A stretch of DNA of 64,000 nucleotides from Streptomyces sp. A1136. GTDB taxonomy: Bacteria > Actinomycetota > Actinomycetes > Streptomycetales > Streptomycetaceae. Of this stretch, positions 58,977 to 64,000 are shown in pieces (positions within the stretch are counted from its first letter, which is position 1; every line of letters begins with the position of its first letter). The notes beneath the pieces are model-generated. The model ran no database searches. It was not told the origin of the DNA and was given only the letters and a program-made list of their open reading frames with translations. The position numbers and the translations under genes were made by a program. The stretch lies in the NCBI RefSeq assembly GCF_004795055.1, contig NZ_SSBJ01000001.1, positions 124,001 through 188,000 on the forward strand, read 5' to 3'.

Positions 58977-60239
58977 ATGGGTGAGGTCTTCGCCGGCCGG
59001 TACGAGCTGATCGACCCGATCGGACGGGGCGGCGCCGGCGCCGTCTGGCGGGCCTGGGACCAACGCCGTCGCCGGTACGTCGCCGCGAAGGTCCTCCTCC
59101 AGGGCGACGCCCACACCCTGCTGCGTTTCGTGCGCGAGCAGGCCCTGCGGATCGACCACCCGCACGTCCTCGCCCCGGCCAGCTGGGCGGCGGACGACGA
59201 CAAGGTGCTGTTCACCATGGACCTCGTCGGCGGCGGTTCCCTCGCCCATGTGATCGCGGACTACGGACCGCTGCCGCCGCGCTTCGTGTGCACCCTGCTC
59301 GACCAGCTCCTCGCGGGGCTGGCGGCGGTGCACGCGGAGGGCGTCGTCCACCGCGACATCAAACCGGCCAACATCCTGCTGGAGGCGACCGGGACGGGGC
59401 GACCCCACCTGCGGCTGTCCGACTTCGGGATCTCGATGCGCAAGGGCGAGCCACGGCTCACCGACACCCATGTCGTCGTCGGCACGCCGGGATACTTCGC
59501 CCCCGAGCAAATGCTGGGCGCCGAACCCGACTTCCCCGCCGACCTCTTCGCCGTGGGCCTCGTGGCGCTGTACTTGCTCCAAGGGAGCAAGCCCGACGCC
59601 CAAAAGCTGGTGGAGCACTACCTGACGCGGGGAACACCCGACGCACCCGAGGGCGTTCCCACGCCTCTGTGGGACGTCATCGCGAGCCTGCTGCACCCGA
59701 ACCCGGAGAACCGGTTCCGGACCGCCACAGGGGCCCGCAAGGCCCTTGCCGAGGCCGTCGAGCTGCTGCCGCCACCTCCGCCGGACGAAGAACCCGTCGA
59801 AGTGTTCGACCAACTCGGTCCGCTCCCCGCCGGTTTCGGCCCCCACGGCCCCGAGGCCACCCACCGACCCGAGGCCGCCCACGGGCCCGAAGTCCACCAG
59901 GTCCCGGTGGCACCCGAGGATCCCGCGGTTCCCCAGGACCCGGCAGTTCCCCAAGCCCCGCCACTCGCGGTCGCCGTCGTCCCCGAAGCCGCTCGGCCCA
60001 CGCCCCCGCCGCACTCCCCGTTCGGGCCGCCGGTGGGCTACGGCCCTTCGGCGACCGGCAGCTTCCACCTCGCCCCGCCGACCGCGCCCCCGCCGATCGC
60101 GCCGCCCCCGCGGCCGTCCGCGACCCGCCGGGCGATCGCCCCGCCCTCGCGCCGGGTCACGGCCGTCGTCCTCTCCGCCGCCCTGCTCTGCTTCGCCGTG
60201 GGCACTTGGGCGCTGACCCGCATCCAGGGCGTGCTCTAA
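58977..60239 (+). CDS. Ser/Thr protein kinase with C-terminal transmembrane helix and no sensor domain
   Basis: This 420-residue kinase has the glycine loop IGRGGAGAVW, catalytic Lys in AAKVLL, HRDIKPANIL, SDFGIS and GTPGYFAPEQ (domain to about 265). A long Pro/Ala-rich linker with His/Glu/Pro repeats (PEATHRPEAAHGPE) leads to one helix at the extreme C terminus (VLSAALLCFAVGTWALTRIQ), leaving almost nothing outside. Signals must therefore come from inside the cell or from a partner. The stop codon overlaps the convergent secreted-protein gene by 4 bp. Confidence 0.92.
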   Translation: MGEVFAGRYELIDPIGRGGAGAVWRAWDQRRRRYVAAKVLLQGDAHTLLRFVREQALRIDHPHVLAPASWAADDDKVLFTMDLVGGGSLAHVIADYGPLPPRFVCTLLDQLLAGLAAVHAEGVVHRDIKPANILLEATGTGRPHLRLSDFGISMRKGEPRLTDTHVVVGTPGYFAPEQMLGAEPDFPADLFAVGLVALYLLQGSKPDAQKLVEHYLTRGTPDAPEGVPTPLWDVIASLLHPNPENRFRTATGARKALAEAVELLPPPPPDEEPVEVFDQLGPLPAGFGPHGPEATHRPEAAHGPEVHQVPVAPEDPAVPQDPAVPQAPPLAVAVVPEAARPTPPPHSPFGPPVGYGPSATGSFHLAPPTAPPPIAPPPRPSATRRAIAPPSRRVTAVVLSAALLCFAVGTWALTRIQGVL

Positions 60240-61561
60240 GGGGTGTTCCGAAGATCCCTCCCGGCCCGCGCCAGCAGGAACCAGCCGCCGAGCCCGAGCA
60301 GCAGCACCAGCCCGGCGCCGAACCCCGCGCCGGCCACCACCCGCATCACCGACCGGTCGTCCTCAGCCGCGGCGGCCTCCGGACCGGTGAGCCCCTCCTT
60401 CGCCGCCGTCCGGTCGGCGGAGCCCACGCCGAACCCGGCCGCGCCCAGGCTCTCCCGGTACGCGGGCGCCTTGCCGGGGGCGCCGACGACGTCCATCCGC
60501 AGGGTCAACGGCACCGGCGTCACGTCCCGTGTGAAGTCCGCGACCTTCCCGCCCAGCGTGACGGCGAGGTAATACCAGCCGGCCACCCCCGTCCCCCGTA
60601 CCGCGGCGTCGTTCGAGAAGCGGTTCTCGTACGCCACCGGGGCGGTCTTCGGCAGGGTGACGGCCGCCTGCTTGCCGTCGTAGGAGGTGTCCTCGGAGTC
60701 CACCAGGCCCCGGTACGGGCTGTAGAGCGAGACGGTGAGCCCGCCGGGGGCCGATCCGTACGGCTTGGTCATCTCGGCGGCCGCGATCTCCGCGCCGATC
60801 CCCAACTGCTGTCCCCAGTCCAGCGGGACGCGGTAGTACCGGGTCTGTCCGGGCCGCAGGTCGTCGCGCCACACCCCGCCGCCCAGGGCGCGCGCGTCGT
60901 TGAAGCCGGTTCCGCCGGTACGGGCCACGGGTTCCGCGCCCGGAAGCGTCGGCGAGGCCGAGGGCCACACGCTGGGCGCGACCGTGGGCACGGCGCCACC
61001 CAGGCCCGGCTCGCGCCGGACCAGGAGTTCCACCGGCCACGGCCCCCGGGCGGAGTCCTTGGCCGCGGTTCGCGTCACCTTGGCGTAGTAGATGCCGCCC
61101 GCCCGGCAGTCGGCGTCCTCCCGTACCCGCCGGACGGCCGCCGCGCCGATCGGGACGGGGTCGTAAGCGAAGCCGGCCCGGCCGGGGTTGGGGCAGCGCC
61201 GTCCCTCCTTCGTCATGATCTCGACCTCGACGCCGTCGCTGTAGCCCACCTCGGAGCCCTTGGTGGGCCGGACCACGGCGGAGACGTACACGTCGGACGT
61301 GTCGTCGAGGCCGAGCCGGTAGAACCGCTCACCGGGGGAGACGGTGTCCTCGTAGACCGTCCCGGGCTCCAGCAGCGGGGCGTCCGCGCTGGAGGGCTTG
61401 CCCTGGACCGGGCGGGCTCCCTCGGGCACGCGGTACTCCGGCAGCGGCCCCGGCGCGGGTCCGGCCCCGAAAGCGGCTCCCGGCGCCCCGAGCGCGAGTC
61501 CCGCGGCCACCGCCCCGACCAGCACCGTCGTCCTTACCCGGTCCCTCACACGCACCCACAC
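60236..61561 (-). CDS. Secreted, C-terminally membrane-anchored protein of unknown function
   Basis: This 441-residue protein has a signal peptide (VRTTVLVGAVAAGLALGAPG with an Ala-rich cleavage region). A large extracytoplasmic region contains two beta-rich segments (GTVYEDTVSPGERFYRLGLD and WRDDLRPGQTRYYRVPLDWG) that look like repeated domains. A C-terminal transmembrane helix (VVAGAGFGAGLVLLLGLGGW) and basic tail end it. A single pair of cysteines lies in the first half. I do not recognise the family; the layout suggests an anchored wall-side protein. Convergent with the kinase gene. Confidence 0.8.
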   Translation of the reverse strand: MWVRVRDRVRTTVLVGAVAAGLALGAPGAAFGAGPAPGPLPEYRVPEGARPVQGKPSSADAPLLEPGTVYEDTVSPGERFYRLGLDDTSDVYVSAVVRPTKGSEVGYSDGVEVEIMTKEGRRCPNPGRAGFAYDPVPIGAAAVRRVREDADCRAGGIYYAKVTRTAAKDSARGPWPVELLVRREPGLGGAVPTVAPSVWPSASPTLPGAEPVARTGGTGFNDARALGGGVWRDDLRPGQTRYYRVPLDWGQQLGIGAEIAAAEMTKPYGSAPGGLTVSLYSPYRGLVDSEDTSYDGKQAAVTLPKTAPVAYENRFSNDAAVRGTGVAGWYYLAVTLGGKVADFTRDVTPVPLTLRMDVVGAPGKAPAYRESLGAAGFGVGSADRTAAKEGLTGPEAAAAEDDRSVMRVVAGAGFGAGLVLLLGLGGWFLLARAGRDLRNTP

Positions 61562-61624
61562 CCCGGATTCACTCCCGCAAGCCCGAACTTTGCGTACCGC
61601 AACTTTTCGTGCCGGAACAGCACA

Positions 61625-61655
61625 AAGCCCCGGCAGCAGCGGCAGCCGGGGCCTT
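61625..61655 (-). terminator. Terminator after the DLW-39 gene
   Basis: GCCCCGGC (61627-61634) pairs with GCCGGGGC (61645-61652) over a 10-base loop. On the minus strand a CTTT run follows. It lies between the DLW-39 gene and the secreted-protein gene. Confidence 0.55.
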
Positions 61656-61672
61656 ATGGGAAACGGTGGGTC

Positions 61673-61807
61673 TCACACGCCGGAACCAGAAGGCACGGAG
61701 TCGGTTGCCTCCGTCCACAGGTCCTGCTCGGCGCGGTCCGCCTGGATCTGGCGGTACACGAGGAGCCCGCCGATGGCGGCCAGTGCGACCAGGAGCAGCT
61801 TCTTCAC
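61673..61807 (-). CDS. DLW-39 family small membrane peptide
   Basis: This 44-residue peptide starts at a GTG (MKKLLLVALAAIGGLLVYRQ) and contains the AEQDLWTEATD segment that names the DLW-39 family of actinobacteria. It has one hydrophobic N-terminal helix followed by a charged tail. The gene lies near gyrA, as in other actinobacteria. Its function is unknown. Confidence 0.85.
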   Translation of the reverse strand: MKKLLLVALAAIGGLLVYRQIQADRAEQDLWTEATDSVPSGSGV

Positions 61808-61953
61808 CGCGCGACCTCGTCTTTCGTTGACGTTGGGGACTTCTGACGGCCCACAATACACACCGACCGATACCGATCGGTTATCTGAGGGGCCCCTCCG
61901 GCGCCACTCGACCGGCCCAAGGAAACCGGCCCGACGAAGGAGGCACCCGGCCT

Positions 61954-62292
61954 TCAGGGAGCGTCCGCCGCCAAGCGGAAACGGACGACGGTGACCTCGT
62001 CGGCGGGAGCGAGGTCGGGATAGTGGTACCGCAGCCTGGCGTGCAGCTCCGCGAGGTCGCGGAACCCGTCGGCGACGGCGTCCGCCCCGGTCAGCTCGTC
62101 GACCCTTTTCGAAGTGAGCCGCGTGACGACGCCCGGGAGCACCAGTTCCTCGTCCAGCTCGAAGACCAGGGCGACCGGTCCTTCGGCGACCGGGTCCCGG
62201 TAGCGCACGGTCGTCGTCTTCCGTCCCGTGCGGACGGCGTCGAGATAGTCCCTGTGGAAGTGCAAGGACCGCGGCTGCGGGTCGTTGTTCAT
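61954..62292 (-). CDS. ASCH-domain protein
   Basis: This 112-residue protein begins MNNDPQPRSLHFHRDYLDAV and has the ASCH beta-barrel pattern: RTGRKTTTVRYRDPVAEGPV, ALVFELDEELVLPGVVTRLT and AELHARLRYHYPDLAPADEV. ASCH domains are RNA-binding, and some members hydrolyse N4-acetylcytidine. The ATG at 62292 is preferred; an upstream start at 62337 would read into the tRNA-Ile terminator region. Confidence 0.85.
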   Translation of the reverse strand: MNNDPQPRSLHFHRDYLDAVRTGRKTTTVRYRDPVAEGPVALVFELDEELVLPGVVTRLTSKRVDELTGADAVADGFRDLAELHARLRYHYPDLAPADEVTVVRFRLAADAP

Positions 62293-62341
62293 GCCCAACA
62301 CCCTAAGACGGGCGCGCCGGGGGCCTGCGGGCCGCACAACG

Positions 62342-62377
62342 CGAAGACCCCCAACCGGAATCGGTTGGGGGTCTTCG
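62342..62377. terminator. Terminator downstream of tRNA-Ile
   Basis: Positions 62342-62357 and 62362-62377 form a perfect 16-bp stem (CGAAGACCCCCAACCG) around a GAAT loop. It lies 6 bp past the tRNA-Ile 3' end and just upstream of the ASCH gene. Confidence 0.85.
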
Positions 62378-62383
62378 ACACTG

Positions 62384-62457
62384 TGGGGCTAACAGGATTT
62401 GAACCTGTGGCCTCATCCTTATCAGGGATGCGCTCTAACCAACTGAGCTATAGCCCC
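62384..62457 (-). tRNA. tRNA-Ile (anticodon GAT)
   Basis: The complement begins GGGGCTATAGCTCAGTTGGT, with anticodon stem CATCC/GGATG and loop CTGATAA giving GAT. T-arm CAGGTTCAAATCCTG and acceptor AGCCCC complete it. CCA is not encoded. Confidence 0.95.
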
Positions 62458-62550
62458 ATCCGCGCTGCGCGCTGACTCCTGAAGGTTAGCGCACAGACCC
62501 GGCAGGTCCCAAATCCGTTCCGCGAGGCCGTCCCCGCAGGTCAGTCAGGC

Positions 62551-63183
62551 TCACTCGTCCTCGGCGAGCGTGAGCTCGACACCGCCCACGAACCCGGCCG
62601 AGACGTTGTAGATGAACGCGCCGAGCGTGGCGAGGGCCGTCGCCAGCACCACGTCGATCACGGCGATCACCGACGTGAAGATCAGCACGCGGGGCAGCGA
62701 CAGGAACGACTGGAGGTCGAAGCCGTTGCTCTCGTTGGAACCGGTCGCCTCGCTGATCGTGCCGCCGACCGTCGAGAACACGCCCATCGCGTCCATGACC
62801 ATCCACAGCACCACGGCCGCCACGACCGTGCAGATGCCGAGCGCGATCGACAGCAGGAAGCTGACCTTCATCACGGACCACGGGTCGGCCTTGGCCACCC
62901 GAAGCCGCGCCTTGCGGGTGCGGGGAGCCGTACGGACCCCCGTGCGCGCCTGACGCTGCGCGCCCGGGCCCGCGGGTGCCGCATAGGCCTGCGGCGGCTT
63001 GTACGGCTGCGCGCCCGCGTCCTGGCCCGCGCCGGCCTTCGCCTTCGACTTAGGCCCTCGGGTGTCCGTCACCGTGCTCCCCCTGCCCTTCGCGGCGGCG
63101 CCCCCGCCATCAGAATCCGCGGCGGGGCCACGGGCACCGTTCGCTCCAGTCTTGGCCGGTCCGGCGCCCGTGGCTCCACTCAC
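62551..63183 (-). CDS. DUF3566 domain membrane protein
   Basis: This 210-residue protein has a disordered Gly/Ala/Lys-rich N-terminal half and a C-terminal DUF3566 domain with two transmembrane helices (VSFLLSIALGICTVVAAVVL and VLIFTSVIAVIDVVLATALA) and the segment WMVMDAMGVFSTVGGTI. DUF3566 proteins sit directly downstream of gyrA in most actinobacteria, here with a 3-bp gap, so they are probably co-transcribed. No function is established. Confidence 0.92.
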   Translation of the reverse strand: MSGATGAGPAKTGANGARGPAADSDGGGAAAKGRGSTVTDTRGPKSKAKAGAGQDAGAQPYKPPQAYAAPAGPGAQRQARTGVRTAPRTRKARLRVAKADPWSVMKVSFLLSIALGICTVVAAVVLWMVMDAMGVFSTVGGTISEATGSNESNGFDLQSFLSLPRVLIFTSVIAVIDVVLATALATLGAFIYNVSAGFVGGVELTLAEDE

Positions 63184-63186
63184 GAC

Positions 63187-64000
63187 TTACTCCTCGTGCT
63201 CCCCAGCCGAAGGCTGCGTGCCCTCGGCGGCCTCAACGGCCTGTCCTTCGGCTTCCTCGGTCTGCGACGGGTTCTCGTCGTCGACCTCGTCGGCATCCTG
63301 ACCGGCCTCGGCGTTTCGCGCGATACCCACCACGGCGTCCCGCTTGCCCAGGTTGATCAGCTGGACGCCCATGGTGTCACGGCCGGTCTCCCGGACTTCA
63401 TTGACGCGCGTACGAATCACACCACCGCTGAGGGTGATTGCGAGAATCTCGTCCGTTTCGTCGACCACCAGCGCGCCGACGAGCGAACCGCGGTCCTCCA
63501 CGATCTTCGCCGCCTTGATGCCCAGCCCACCGCGGCCCTGGACGCGGTACTCGTCCACCGGCGTCCGCTTGGCGTAGCCGCCGTCGGTCGCGGTGAAGAC
63601 GAAGGTACCGGGCCGGACCACGCTCATGGAGAGCAGTTCGTCCCCTCCGCGGAAGCTCATGCCCTTCACACCGGAGGTGGCACGGCCCATCGGACGCAGC
63701 GCCTCGTCGGTCGCGGTGAAGCGGATCGACTGCGCCTTCTTGCTGATGAGCAGCAGGTCGTCCTCGGCGGACACCAGCTCGGCACCGATCAGCTCGTCGG
63801 CACCGCCGTCGGAGCCGTCGGCGCCCGTCTCGCGGAGGTTGATGGCGATGACACCACCCGCACGGGGGGAGTCGTAGTCCTTCAGCGCCGTCTTCTTCAC
63901 CAGGCCGCCCTTGGTGGCCAGGATCAGGTAGGGAGCGGCCTCGTAGTCGCGGATCGCCAGGATCTGGGCGATCTTCTCGTCCGGCTGGAAGGCCAGCAGG
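63187..64000 (-). CDS. gyrA: DNA gyrase subunit A, C-terminal part (5' end outside window)
   Basis: The last 271 codons are present. They form beta-propeller blades of the GyrA C-terminal domain that wraps DNA, with GyrA-box-like [48 protein letters not shown] and [20 protein letters not shown]. An acidic tail of about 40 residues follows ([20 protein letters not shown]), as in other actinobacterial GyrA. GyrA with GyrB introduces negative supercoils. The gene continues beyond the right edge. Confidence 0.96.
   Translation of the reverse strand, partial: LLAFQPDEKIAQILAIRDYEAAPYLILATKGGLVKKTALKDYDSPRAGGVIAINLRETGADGSDGGADELIGAELVSAEDDLLLISKKAQSIRFTATDEALRPMGRATSGVKGMSFRGGDELLSMSVVRPGTFVFTATDGGYAKRTPVDEYRVQGRGGLGIKAAKIVEDRGSLVGALVVDETDEILAITLSGGVIRTRVNEVRETGRDTMGVQLINLGKRDAVVGIARNAEAGQDADEVDDENPSQTEEAEGQAVEAAEGTQPSAGEHEE

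Noticed and set aside
61865..61885. ACCGATCGGT palindrome upstream of the DLW-39 gene, considered as another PaaR site
   Set aside because: The spacing differs from the paa palindrome (half-sites abut rather than being separated by four bases), and the gene has no catabolic link.

Overview
The window is about 64 kb of very GC-rich, gene-dense actinobacterial chromosome. Gene content and order point to a Streptomyces or close relative, in the conserved core near the replication origin. The right edge is the 3' part of gyrA. Inside it lie the pknB-pbpA-rodA-pstP-fhaB-fhaA cell-wall signalling cluster, crgA, class E sortases, a bacterial proteasome activator, two branched-chain 2-oxoacid dehydrogenase (bkd) loci and a phenylacetate (paa) locus. 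From memory, the order resembles S. coelicolor around SCO3815 to SCO3873. Four perfect ParB sites (GTTTCACGTGAAAC) and several DnaA boxes agree with an origin-proximal position. There is no rRNA, phage, insertion sequence or CRISPR array.

Layout. 0-2.6 kb: bkd locus 1 (E1 beta cut by the window edge, E1 alpha), divergent from an orphan DevR/NarL-type response regulator. 2.8-6.3 kb: two divergent membrane Ser/Thr kinases. 6.5-11.6 kb: a small secreted or membrane protein, then a PadR regulator with a self-overlapping operator, an ABC ATPase and a 950-residue FtsX-type permease. 11.7-12.2 kb: proteasome activator Bpa. 12.2-13.4 kb: a 1.1-kb non-coding stretch of repeats. 13.4-17.7 kb: MobA-like protein, MoeA, an RCK potassium channel whose start lies in a parS site, and a quinone oxidoreductase. 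18.0-22.4 kb: complete bkd locus 2 (E1 alpha, E1 beta, E2) divergent from an Lrp-type regulator.

22.3-35.6 kb: a catabolic block. It holds an HSL-type esterase, a TetR regulator (probable PaaR), PaaH-type 3-hydroxyacyl-CoA dehydrogenase, PaaN, a SpoU methyltransferase, an HTTM/DUF5819 membrane pair, PaaABCDE and an acyl-CoA dehydrogenase. An identical 14-bp palindrome precedes both paaH/paaN and paaA, and a near copy precedes bkd locus 2. 35.6-41.7 kb: rhodanese, J-domain-like protein, tandem parS sites, DUF2252 protein and an unusual two-component system. 41.9-50.4 kb: tRNA-Leu, then FhaA, FhaB, PstP, RodA/FtsW, PbpA and PknB with four PASTA repeats. These genes form one co-directional set that couples peptidoglycan sensing and phosphorylation to elongation and septation.

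50.4-54.8 kb: three class E sortases interleaved with a PabA/TrpG amidotransferase, a tiny membrane protein, a DUF881 protein and CrgA. 54.8-58.2 kb: a DnaA-box cluster, rhomboid protease, cyclophilin, DUF5324 and LysM proteins, a parS site and tRNA-Ala. 58.4-64 kb: an HTH protein followed by a Ser/Thr kinase, a secreted protein, a DLW-39 peptide, an ASCH protein, tRNA-Ile, a DUF3566 protein and gyrA. All functional assignments come from reading motifs; no database search was run.
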